Assembly (NCBI GenBank): GCA_934663655.1
Contig: CAKUKT010000005.1
Location: 1-24,568, forward strand
DNA length: 24,568 nt
Origin: an uncultured Victivallaceae bacterium
GTDB taxonomy: Bacteria > Verrucomicrobiota > Lentisphaeria > Victivallales > Victivallaceae
Direction of reading: 5' to 3'
The translations under genes and the position numbers were made by a program. Below, piece by piece: positions 7,355 to 13,627 of this stretch (position 1 is the first letter of the stretch; each line of letters starts with the position of its first letter). The notes under the pieces are model-generated. The model had not been told where the DNA came from. It worked only from the letters and a program-made list of their open reading frames with translations, and did not search any database.

Positions 7355-7543
7355 ATGGTGAAAATCATCTCGATCCAGCGGGCGGCCGGGCGCGGCGTGG
7401 TCCAGTTCATCCGGAACAACCAGGCGGAGGCGCTCCAGTTCGATGCACAGCTCTCCGATGACGCCGTCCGGAGGCTGATCGAAGCCGAAAACGGCACGGC
7501 GGCCGGAAAGGGGCGCAAAAATGCTGGAAATCGACAGGGCTGA
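7355..7543 (+). CDS. Small basic protein after the capsid gene, unknown function
   Basis: 62 residues starting at ATG 7355, with CGGAGG well spaced before it. The frame is open back to a GTG at 7298, which lies in the terminator hairpin and has no ribosome-binding site, so the short form is preferred. The protein begins MVKIISIQRAAGRGVVQFIR and ends in a basic, Gly-rich tail (GKGRKNAGNRQG). I do not recognise the family. Its place between capsid and connector suggests a head accessory role. It overlaps the next gene by 23 bases. Confidence 0.6.
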   Translation: MVKIISIQRAAGRGVVQFIRNNQAEALQFDAQLSDDAVRRLIEAENGTAAGKGRKNAGNRQG

Positions 7544-7898
7544 CGAATATTTCGCGCTTCATTTGCAGAATGCCGTCTGGAGCGCCAAATCCGAGGAGGA
7601 GCGCTCCGCCGCACTCGCGATGGCCGAGCAGGACATTTCGCTCGAATTAGGCGGCACGGAGCTCGATTACGCAAACCCGTTCGCCGTCGGCGCGGTCTGC
7701 GAACAGGCGCTCTTCCTGCTGACCAGTCCGGATGAGGGGATCAATCCCGCGGCGGCTCTGATCCAGAGTGAGAGCGTCGACGGTATCGGCTCGCGCACCT
7801 ACCGCAGCCGCAGTAATCCGGCGATTGCCAGCCGAGCGGAGCGGTTTCTCGAACACCTCCGGGGCCGCCCCGGCGCCATCCGAACGTCAAGAGGTTGA
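7521..7898 (+). CDS. Head-tail connector-like protein
   Basis: 125 residues. A short, mostly helical protein: MLEIDRADEYFALHLQNAVW, a Glu/Arg/Ala helix, ANPFAVGAVCEQALFLLTS, then a flexible C-terminus with ERFLEHLRGRPG. This arrangement fits the small helical adaptor (gp6/gp15-like) that docks under the portal, and gene position agrees. Identity rests on position and helix pattern rather than on a signature, so another head-completion role is possible. It starts inside the previous gene with AAAGGGG upstream. Confidence 0.55.
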   Translation: MLEIDRADEYFALHLQNAVWSAKSEEERSAALAMAEQDISLELGGTELDYANPFAVGAVCEQALFLLTSPDEGINPAAALIQSESVDGIGSRTYRSRSNPAIASRAERFLEHLRGRPGAIRTSRG

Positions 7899-7903
7899 AT
7901 CCC

Positions 7904-7929
7904 GCCGGGCGGACATGCCCGGCTTTTTT
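7904..7929 (+). terminator. Terminator-like hairpin three bases before the next ATG
   Basis: GCCGGGC (7904-7910) pairs perfectly with GCCCGGC (7917-7923), loop GGACAT, followed by six T's (7924-7929). It sits five bases after the connector stop and three bases before ATG 7933. There is no space for a promoter or a Shine-Dalgarno site between T-run and start codon. An ATG at 7915 in the same frame lies in the loop. Confidence 0.65.
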
Positions 7930-7932
7930 ATC

Positions 7933-9531
7933 ATGAATCCAGTCGCAAAAACCCTCGAACAGCACAAAAAAGCCAACCGGGAGATCACCGCCACCACCGG
8001 CAAGATGACGGAGATCTACCGGGCGGCGCGCGAACAGCTCAATTCGCGGTTGCAGAAATTTGTGTTGTCCGGGGGGAAACCTTCCGACGGCAAATGGGTG
8101 GTTGAACTCATAAACGAGCTCGAACGCAACTACGGAGAACTCGAAGAGGCGTTTGTCGCGGAGATGAAACGGGCGATCCCTTACGTCGCCGAGAGCTACT
8201 ACTTCGACGCGCTGCACGACCTCGGGAACTCGGTGATCGGCAAGATCGACAAGAACAAAATCGAAATTTTTCAACACGATGCGTTTAACCACGTCGCCGG
8301 AATGACGCAGAACATGCTGAAAACCGACGTTGCCTTCCTCCGGCAGGCCGCCGCGGATGTGTTCCGGCTGGCCGGAACCAGCGCCATGACCGCGGAGCAG
8401 ACAAAGCAGATGCTGCTCGGGAAAATCCTCCTGCGCCCGGAAAAATTTCAGTTCGTCGACGCCGGCGGCCGCGTCTGGGACAATGAATCGTACTGCAAAA
8501 TGCTCTCCCGGACGGTGCTGCTGAATGCCGGGCGGCAGACCTATTTCGACACCTGCGCCGAAAACGGCAACGACGTGGTCCGGGTGACGGTCTCCGGCAA
8601 CCCCTGCCCCGCCTGCGCGGTGTGGGAGAACCGCCTTCTGTCGATCAGCGGCGCCACCGAGGGGCTCCCGACCGTTTCGCAGGCGACCGCCGCCGGGCTG
8701 TGCCACCCGAACTGCACTCACTCTTTCGTCGCGGTCGGTGAGTTCGCGCAGCAGGAGGATTTCACCGCCGACGGCCGCCCGAAAGCGGGCGTCAACTCCC
8801 CCGGGAAGGAGGAGAAGGACGACAAGGAGGCGTGGCAGAAGTACCGAAACAGCCTGAGGCCGAAAAAAGCTAAGAAAGGCCCCTCCGCCGCGTCAAAGCA
8901 GAAATCCGCGTCAACTACCCCGGCAACACCGAAAAAGCTACCACAAGCCACGGCTAAGCCCGGAAAAGACGCTTCTGCAGCAGTACAGCCGGAGTTGCCG
9001 TTGTCCGGGCTGGGAATCAAGCAAAATCAGCCGCTGACAGATGTTGAGCTGAACGAAGTCAGGGAGTATACCAAATCGCAAGGCCATGTAGAACTGAACG
9101 ACTATCTGCGCAAAGGTAAAGGAGGCAATCCAGAACTCGACCGCAAAGTGGAACACCTCAATCAGGCCATCAGAAAATCGATGACGGAAGAAACGCTGAC
9201 TTTATGGCGTGGCGTAGTCGATCCGGTTGGAATGAAGATTTTTGAGGCAGGAAATATTTCAACAATCGATGTCAAAGGCTTTCAGAGTACTTCTCGTTCC
9301 TTTGATGTGGCATGCGGATTTGCCGGGGAAGATGGGCGATTAGCGGTCGTTTTCAAAATCACGGTGCCGAAGGGGAAGCATGCGTTGGATGTTTCGTCCA
9401 TCAGCCACGTTCCTGATGAACAGGAGGTTTTGCTTCCTTCGACTGGAAAATACCGGGTGGATAAGGTATATTATGAAAAAAACGATGACGGCTTCATCAT
9501 TCGGCAGATTGTGGAGGTGACCTATGAATAG
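7933..9531 (+). CDS. Minor capsid protein fused to an ADP-ribosyltransferase domain
   Basis: 532 residues in two parts. Residues 1 to about 270 look like a minor head protein of the Mu-gpF/SPP1-gp7 kind: long helices, then CPAC (225-228) and CHPNCTH (257-263), a metal-ligand pattern seen in that group. A charged, low-complexity Lys/Ala/Pro linker (about 285-355) follows. Residues about 365-532 carry the marks of an R-S-E ADP-ribosyltransferase: LWRG with Arg426, QSTS (451-454) after a beta strand, and EQE (Glu496, Glu498) for the ExE motif. Such enzymes move ADP-ribose from NAD+ to a protein, with ExE often meaning arginine targets. The fused domain would be packed in the head and could be ejected with DNA. 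The ART part has more A/T-ending codons than the head part, suggesting later acquisition. Start choice between ATG 7933 and ATG 7915 is open. Confidence 0.85.
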   Translation: MNPVAKTLEQHKKANREITATTGKMTEIYRAAREQLNSRLQKFVLSGGKPSDGKWVVELINELERNYGELEEAFVAEMKRAIPYVAESYYFDALHDLGNSVIGKIDKNKIEIFQHDAFNHVAGMTQNMLKTDVAFLRQAAADVFRLAGTSAMTAEQTKQMLLGKILLRPEKFQFVDAGGRVWDNESYCKMLSRTVLLNAGRQTYFDTCAENGNDVVRVTVSGNPCPACAVWENRLLSISGATEGLPTVSQATAAGLCHPNCTHSFVAVGEFAQQEDFTADGRPKAGVNSPGKEEKDDKEAWQKYRNSLRPKKAKKGPSAASKQKSASTTPATPKKLPQATAKPGKDASAAVQPELPLSGLGIKQNQPLTDVELNEVREYTKSQGHVELNDYLRKGKGGNPELDRKVEHLNQAIRKSMTEETLTLWRGVVDPVGMKIFEAGNISTIDVKGFQSTSRSFDVACGFAGEDGRLAVVFKITVPKGKHALDVSSISHVPDEQEVLLPSTGKYRVDKVYYEKNDDGFIIRQIVEVTYE

Positions 9532-9736
9532 CGGACTTGGCGAACGCATGGGAACGCACGAGGATCTGGTATATGATTTAGCTCACACTGTCCTCAGTGG
9601 AAACGGTTGTGATTATCGTAAGCTCAAGACCGTTTGTCCGGAGTTCGCAGAAGAAATTGCCGAAGCGATCCGCGTGCTCCGCCGGAATGTGCCGGAATAC
9701 CGCGATGTGAAAGTCCCCGGCCTGGATGATGAATGA
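9524..9736 (+). CDS. Small acidic protein translationally coupled to the capsid-ADP-ribosyltransferase gene
   Basis: 70 residues, overlapping the upstream gene by eight bases and preceded by GGAGG. Mostly helical, with the string CPEFAEEIAEAIRVLRRNVP and an acidic end (PGLDDE). No family recognised. Tight coupling to a potentially toxic ADP-ribosyltransferase makes an inhibitor or chaperone of that enzyme an attractive idea, but nothing in the sequence proves it. An intrinsic terminator follows 17 bases after the stop. Confidence 0.6.
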   Translation: MNSGLGERMGTHEDLVYDLAHTVLSGNGCDYRKLKTVCPEFAEEIAEAIRVLRRNVPEYRDVKVPGLDDE

Positions 9737-9753
9737 ATTTCAAATGAACTCAG

Positions 9754-9780
9754 CCCGGCCTGCCAGCCGGGTTTTTCTTT
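9754..9780 (+). terminator. Intrinsic terminator ending the head operon
   Basis: CCCGGC (9754-9759) pairs with GCCGGG (9766-9771), loop CTGCCA, followed by TTTTTCTTTT. It closes the transcription unit before the minus-strand gene. In the opposite direction the stem is followed by CTGAGTT, so it is a poor terminator for the minus-strand gene. Confidence 0.8.
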
Positions 9781-9816
9781 TCCGGCCCAAACGGGTGACG
9801 AGGGCTGGAAGGTAGA

Positions 9817-10230
9817 TCAATGGAGAGCTTCCAACACTGCTTCAAGTTTCATGTCCAGCCCGAAATCAGACGGCTTCGACACCTTTTCATACCCATAGCC
9901 ACGCTTTGGCCGTTGCGGAACCGATACGGCAAACGTTTCCTGAAAAGTATGCCAGGCATTCCGAAGTTTGCGGTTCGCACCACGACGAAACCAGCGGGAA
10001 TTGCAGTATATATCGATCTTGTGCCCGGCCATCCTGACTGCGGTTTTCAGGGAATCCGACACTTCACCACGGGAAAAATCGGCGGCCATGCGCTCCCAGA
10101 TCGACTGCATATCATTGACCAGCTCAAATTGCATGTTCATCTTCATTTGTCCGCGCTCCTGTGCTTTCATGATACCATAGGCGCCGATCATTCCAATAAC
10201 CGCGCAAGTTATGTTGACAATCAGATCCAT
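9817..10230 (-). CDS. Minus-strand membrane-anchored protein, candidate moron gene
   Basis: 137 residues, the only convincing minus-strand gene in the window. The N-terminus is one hydrophobic segment (about residues 3-21, LIVNITCAVIGMIGAYGIMK) followed by a polar, partly basic domain, so it is probably anchored in the inner membrane with the rest in the cytoplasm. No family recognised. ATG 10230 is chosen because GGAGG stands eight bases before it; the frame is open to 10359 but the longer version has no better site. Opposite orientation, isolation from the structural operons and a membrane anchor fit a moron such as a superinfection-exclusion factor; this is inference. Its ribosome-binding site is buried in an 11-pair hairpin. 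Confidence 0.6.
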   Translation of the reverse strand: MDLIVNITCAVIGMIGAYGIMKAQERGQMKMNMQFELVNDMQSIWERMAADFSRGEVSDSLKTAVRMAGHKIDIYCNSRWFRRGANRKLRNAWHTFQETFAVSVPQRPKRGYGYEKVSKPSDFGLDMKLEAVLEALH

Positions 10231-10235
10231 GACAG

Positions 10236-10288
10236 AAGCCTCCGGGAGATGTGATGATGTGGCGTCATTACTATATCCCCGGAGGCTT
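10236..10288 (-). promoter_or_regulatory. Hairpin sequestering the ribosome-binding site of the minus-strand gene
   Basis: On the minus strand, AAGCCTCCGGG (complement of 10278-10288) pairs perfectly over 11 bases with CCCGGAGGCTT (complement of 10236-10246). The 3' arm holds GGAGG, and the start codon begins five bases after the arm ends. The loop is 31 bases. Folding would block translation, so a release mechanism or weak constitutive expression is expected. Confidence 0.55.
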
Positions 10289-10418
10289 TGCATTGCAAAC
10301 TGTTCCACCGTGAAAAACTGGTGACAACGGTTGCGCCGGGTATTTTTTCGATGCTCCATATTGGAATTTCAGAATGGATTAAAACGCAAGATTTTTGTAA
10401 AATAATCCATAATATTGT

Positions 10419-10446
10419 TTGATAGTTCCGGAAACGGCACTATATT
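10419..10446 (+). promoter_or_regulatory. Sigma70-like promoter for the large terminase operon
   Basis: TTGATA (10419-10424) and TATATT (10441-10446) each match the consensus at five of six positions, with a 16-base spacer. Transcription would start near 10453, just ahead of AGGAGG (10454-10459) and ATG 10468. An imperfect inverted repeat (TAGTTCCG, GAAA, CGGCACTA) starts in the -35 box and reaches the -10 box, covering the spacer, and could be an operator. Confidence 0.5.
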
Positions 10447-10467
10447 GAAGATCAGGAGGTTTTCAGT

Positions 10468-11004
10468 ATGGAACAGGCGCCGGAGTGCTGGGGAAAATTC
10501 GATCAATGCGGGCGGTTGTGCGAATTCGCGGCCGCCTGCCGCCTCTGCACCGAAACCGAATCCCGGATGAATCGGCCGCTCGGCGGACAGAATTTCGACA
10601 GCGTCGCCGAATGGGCGCCCGATCTCGCCGATTATGATCATACCCCCGGCGAGGAGACGGAAGAGGAGCTGGAGACACCCCCGGAAGCGCACAATGCGGC
10701 CGATTTCGCCGGGTTCCTCAATTTTCTGCTCCACCTCGACAACTACACGCTCGGCATTCTCGCCGAGATCATCGCCCCATCCCGCGACCGCAAACGGTTC
10801 ACCGTCGCCGAACTCGCCCGGATCCATGGTATTTCCCGGCAGGGGATGCACCGGAAACTCCTCGATACCGCCCGGAAATCCCCGGAACTGGCCGGGCTGC
10901 TCGCGATGACGGTCAGGAAAATCCGCCGGGCGCGGCAGGAGTTCACCACCCCCTGCATCCGGAAGGCGGCGCAGGAATCCGGACAGCTGGAGCTGCGGTT
11001 CTGA
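10468..11004 (+). CDS. Cys-rich HTH protein preceding the large terminase
   Basis: 178 residues with AGGAGG before the ATG. The N-terminus has five cysteines in a cluster (CWGKFDQCGRLCEFAAACRLC), a possible metal site. An acidic linker (GEETEEELETPPE) follows. The C-terminal half has a helix-turn-helix (FTVAELARIHGISRQGMHRK) and a basic helix. A DNA-binding protein directly before, and overlapping by one base, the large terminase gene could be a small terminase subunit or a transcriptional regulator of late genes. I cannot decide between these; the gene at 3523 looks more like a known small terminase. A separate promoter appears to drive this gene. Confidence 0.65.
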   Translation: MEQAPECWGKFDQCGRLCEFAAACRLCTETESRMNRPLGGQNFDSVAEWAPDLADYDHTPGEETEEELETPPEAHNAADFAGFLNFLLHLDNYTLGILAEIIAPSRDRKRFTVAELARIHGISRQGMHRKLLDTARKSPELAGLLAMTVRKIRRARQEFTTPCIRKAAQESGQLELRF

Positions 11005-12389
11005 TGAATGAAAAATCAAATGTCGCAGGCAAGAGTACGGCGCAGCCGCACGGAATGCCGGAGACCGGGCCCCCCGGAAAGTACCCGAAGCCCGGCGCAG
11101 CCGGGACCCGAGGCTCAAACGCCGAGGGTGGCAACTTTCCGGGGATGTTTCAATACACCGCAGCCCAGAAAAGCGCCCTCCGCCTGCTCTCCGGCCCGGC
11201 GCGGCATACGATGCTCTTCGGCGGTTCGCGGTCGGGGAAAACCTTCGTCCTCTGCTGCGCGATCCTCGCCCGGGCGGGGAAGGCTCCCGGCAGCCGTCAC
11301 GCGATCATCCGGCGGCATTTCAACGGCGTCAAAACTTCCATCGGCATGGACACGCTGCCGAAAGCGCTGCATTTGCGGTTTCCCGGCTGGAACGTGACGT
11401 TCAACCAGAGCGACAGTGTGTTCCGCCTGGCGAACGGTTCCGAAATCTGGCTGATCGGCCTCGACGACGCCCAGCGGGCGGATAAAATCCTCGGCAAGGA
11501 GTTCGCGACGCTCTACTTCAACGAGTGTTCCGAACTCGACTATTCGAGCGTCCAGACCGCTTTGACCCGTCTCGCGCAGAACTGCCCGGAGATCCGGAAC
11601 CGGGCGTTTTACGACTGCAACCCGCCCTCGAAATCGCACTGGGCATACCGGGTTTTCGTTCAGCATTTGCAGCCGATCGACCGCACGGCGCTGCGCAATC
11701 CGGGCGACTACGCGGCGATGCGGATCAACCCGGAGGACAACCGCGAAAACCTGCCGGCGGGATACATCGAGGAGACGCTCGGCAGCCTCTCGCTCCGTCA
11801 GCGAGCGCGCTTCCTGCACGGCGAATGGCTCGACGACACCGAGGGGGCGCTGTGGCGTCAGTCGATGATCGATTCCGCCCGCGTCGTGAACGCTCCGGAG
11901 CTGGTGCGGGTGGTGGTAGGGGTGGATCCCGCCGTCACCGGCGGCGAGGAGAGCGACTACACCGGAATCGTCGCCGCCGGGATGGGGGTGGACGGGGATT
12001 TCTACGTGCTCGCCGACCGGAGCTGCCGGACCGATCCGCTCTCCTGGTGCCGGGAGGTGGTAAAACTCTGCCGGGAGTTCGAGGCGGACCGGGTGGTCGG
12101 CGAGGTGAACAACGGCGGCGACCTGATCGAGGGGCTGCTGCGGCAAATTGATCCGGATCTGCCGTTCCGGGCGGTGCGGGCGTCGCACGGCAAGATCATC
12201 CGCGCGGAACCGGCGGCGGCGCTCTACGAAAAGGGGCGCGTTCATCACGTTGGAGCCTTCCCCGATCTGGAGGAGGAGATGACCGGTTTCGCCCCGCTGA
12301 CGGCGACGAAAAGCCCCGACCGGATGGACGCGCTGGTCTGGGCGCTCACCGAACTCACTAAGGGCGGGCAGCGGTTTGTCCTCGCCTGA
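11004..12389 (+). CDS. terL: Terminase large subunit
   Basis: 461 residues with all expected motifs. ATPase half: Walker A GGSRSGKT (73-80), Walker B ending LYFNEC with Glu174, and the coupling-type motif DCNPPS (204-209). Nuclease half: acidic residues in VGVDPAV (Asp308), VVGEVNNGGD (Glu367) and RMDALVWAL (Asp442), as in RNase H-like headful nucleases. It powers DNA translocation into the procapsid through the portal and cuts concatemers. The first 48 residues are a Pro/Gly-rich extension of low complexity before the ATPase fold (FQYTAAQKSALRLL). The start overlaps the HTH gene stop (TGATG). Its place downstream of capsid genes rather than next to the small subunit and portal is unusual. 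Confidence 0.95.
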   Translation: MNEKSNVAGKSTAQPHGMPETGPPGKYPKPGAAGTRGSNAEGGNFPGMFQYTAAQKSALRLLSGPARHTMLFGGSRSGKTFVLCCAILARAGKAPGSRHAIIRRHFNGVKTSIGMDTLPKALHLRFPGWNVTFNQSDSVFRLANGSEIWLIGLDDAQRADKILGKEFATLYFNECSELDYSSVQTALTRLAQNCPEIRNRAFYDCNPPSKSHWAYRVFVQHLQPIDRTALRNPGDYAAMRINPEDNRENLPAGYIEETLGSLSLRQRARFLHGEWLDDTEGALWRQSMIDSARVVNAPELVRVVVGVDPAVTGGEESDYTGIVAAGMGVDGDFYVLADRSCRTDPLSWCREVVKLCREFEADRVVGEVNNGGDLIEGLLRQIDPDLPFRAVRASHGKIIRAEPAAALYEKGRVHHVGAFPDLEEEMTGFAPLTATKSPDRMDALVWALTELTKGGQRFVLA

Positions 12390-12393
12390 TTCA

Positions 12394-12431
12394 TGTTGAC
12401 AACTCCGTTTCGTTCAAAGGCGGAGTTCAAT
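12394..12431 (+). promoter_or_regulatory. TGTTGACAAC element plus hairpin covering the next ribosome-binding site
   Basis: TGTTGACAAC at 12394-12403 begins five bases after the terminase stop. AACTCCG (12401-12407) pairs with CGGAGTT (12421-12427), extended by TTT/AAA across a GG bulge. GGAG in the 3' arm (12422-12425) is the Shine-Dalgarno sequence for ATG 12432, so the site is sequestered. There is no T-run here. Confidence 0.6.
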
Positions 12432-12722
12432 ATGTTTCACCCTGACACTGACATCACCCTCGAAATTCCCGGTTCGATCGCCGACGGGAAACTGCAGTAC
12501 ACCCGCATTCCGGCGCGGGGAAGGCTGATCGACTTTTCCCAGCGCGATATCGACTATTTCGGCACGATTCAGGAGGGGAAAATCGTCCTGGTCGCCCCGC
12601 CGGAGATCCCCCGCCTGCCGGGCCGGATCGTGATCGACGGCGTCACCTATGAACTCAAATCGGTAAAAATCTGCCGCGACCTCTCCGGGAGAGTGCGCGG
12701 CTGCCGGTGTGCGGTGGTGTAA
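12432..12722 (+). CDS. Head-completion (stopper-like) protein
   Basis: 96 residues, predicted mostly beta: DITLEIPG, YTRIPARGRLIDF, GKIVLVAPPEIPR, GRIVIDGVTYELKSVKICRD. The size, fold and place between large terminase and the gp10-like gene fit a small beta-barrel head-closure protein, but there is no diagnostic motif, so the role is inferred from position. ATG 12432 is chosen because GGAG stands before it; an upstream in-frame ATG at 12393 has none and lies within the repeat element. Confidence 0.5.
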   Translation: MFHPDTDITLEIPGSIADGKLQYTRIPARGRLIDFSQRDIDYFGTIQEGKIVLVAPPEIPRLPGRIVIDGVTYELKSVKICRDLSGRVRGCRCAVV

Positions 12723-12723
12723 G

Positions 12724-13146
12724 ATGCCGGAAATCAAAATCGACGTCGATATGAGCAAATTCCACAGCGGCGTGGAAAAGGCGCTGAAATCCGTCCCCCG
12801 GCGGTCGTTCAACGCGCTGCAAGAGTGCGCGAACGAGGTTTCCGGCGAGGCGAAAGATCTGGCGCCGTTCCGGGAGGGACACCTGACGGAGAGTATCCGC
12901 GGCGAGGTAGTACAGGACCAGACAACCGGGAAAATGGCGGCCGTGGTCTACGTTCCGGCCAACCATCAGGCGGCCTCCTACGCGGTCAGAATGCACGAGG
13001 GAACCTACAACCTCGGGGCGGGTTCGGTGGCGAAACAACAGCGCGTCGGGAAACAGGTCGGCCGAAAATTCATCACCCGCGCCCTCGACAATAAACGGGA
13101 CCGCATTCGCAAAATCATCGAGTTTTACTTCAGGAGAAAAAATTAA
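12724..13146 (+). CDS. HK97 gp10-like neck/tail protein
   Basis: 140 residues. The pattern of an early helix with many Ala/Glu (RRSFNALQECANEVSGEAKD), then APFREGHLTESIRGE, a beta segment (AAVVYVPANHQAASYAVRMHEGTYN), and a C-terminal basic helix (FITRALDNKRDRIRKIIEFY) is that of HK97-gp10-like proteins, which act at the head-tail junction. It starts one base after the previous stop and overlaps the next gene by one base. An in-frame ATG at 12709 would add five residues; it lies within the previous gene and has no clear site. Confidence 0.75.
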   Translation: MPEIKIDVDMSKFHSGVEKALKSVPRRSFNALQECANEVSGEAKDLAPFREGHLTESIRGEVVQDQTTGKMAAVVYVPANHQAASYAVRMHEGTYNLGAGSVAKQQRVGKQVGRKFITRALDNKRDRIRKIIEFYFRRKN

Positions 13147-13568
13147 TGGATGTGGTGACGATTGAACGGGATTTCACCGCATGGGTGGCCGGGAAACTCA
13201 ATCTGGAGCTCGACAGGGGCATCTTCCGTGGAGGCATTCCGCAGGGCGTTGGAACCGGCGTCGGTGTGCTGTTCGGCTCGGAGGTCTCGGCCGCCGGATT
13301 CTACGGTTTCCGCCCCCGGACGTGGAACGTCCAGATCCTCGGAAAATTCGACGACCGCGACGCCGCGATGATCCTGCTCTCCTGCCTGAACGGGCTGTTC
13401 CCGTGCGCCGGATTCACCTGCGGAGAGACGAAAATCCGCCACATCGAACCGCGGGGCGGCGCGGAGCCATACACCGTAGAGGATGGCGGAACGGTCAAAA
13501 CCTGTGTGAGTTTTAATTTGTTGCTCTCAGTGTTGACAACCGGTCCACAGGTAAACCAGGAGGCATGA
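13146..13568 (+). CDS. Tail terminator / minor capsid-type neck protein
   Basis: 140 residues. It lies where siphophages encode the tail terminator (tail completion) protein, between the gp10-like gene and the tail tube. The sequence has a helix at the N-terminus, then beta strands (GVGVLFGSEVS, TWNVQILGKFDD), a helix (DAAMILLSCLNGLF) and further strands (TCVSFNLLLSVLTT), matching the alpha/beta fold of that group. The role is inferred from position and pattern. The 3' end contains a TGTTGACAAC copy, and the stop overlaps a micro-ORF. Confidence 0.6.
   Translation: MDVVTIERDFTAWVAGKLNLELDRGIFRGGIPQGVGTGVGVLFGSEVSAAGFYGFRPRTWNVQILGKFDDRDAAMILLSCLNGLFPCAGFTCGETKIRHIEPRGGAEPYTVEDGGTVKTCVSFNLLLSVLTTGPQVNQEA
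13531..13563 (+). promoter_or_regulatory. TGTTGACAAC element at the end of the tail terminator gene
   Basis: TGTTGACAAC at 13531-13540, then after ten bases GTAAAC (13551-13556), then AGGAGG (13558-13563). The copy before the tape measure gene has GTAAAC at the same distance. A weak stem CCGGT (13540-13544) with ACC-A-GG (13555-13560), with one bulged A, is possible. The AGGAGG precedes an ATG at 13565 that opens only a five-codon ORF. Confidence 0.45.
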
Positions 13569-13582
13569 AAAAAGGGGTTTAA
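13565..13582 (+). other. Five-codon micro-ORF with a strong ribosome-binding site
   Basis: AGGAGG, then C, then ATG, encoding MKKGV before TAA; the ATG overlaps the preceding stop as ATGA. The Shine-Dalgarno spacing is short (one base), so real initiation is doubtful. It could be a leader peptide or a relic of a shifted gene start before the tail tube gene at 13628, which has its own CAGGAG. Confidence 0.25.
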
Positions 13583-13627
13583 TTTTCGGAATCCACCGGA
13601 AAAATCAAACAATACAGGAGTTTTACC

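Noticed and set aside
5383..7674. 763-codon open frame on the minus strand opposite scaffold and capsid genes
   Set aside because: It is antisense to three well-supported genes, and its protein is an Arg/Gly/Leu/Val-rich shadow of G+C-rich codons with no recognisable domain. Long antisense frames are expected where third positions are mostly G or C.
7741..8721. 326-codon minus-strand frame opposite the minor capsid gene
   Set aside because: Low-complexity His/Arg/Val composition, antisense to a gene with clear motifs.
10212..10221. Sixth TGTTGACAAT copy as a functional element
   Set aside because: It lies inside the minus-strand gene with no plus-strand gene start near it, so it may be chance; it is counted but not annotated.
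11115..12248. 377-codon minus-strand frame opposite the large terminase
   Set aside because: Same cause: a shadow of G/C-ending codons, with no motif and no ribosome-binding site that stands out.
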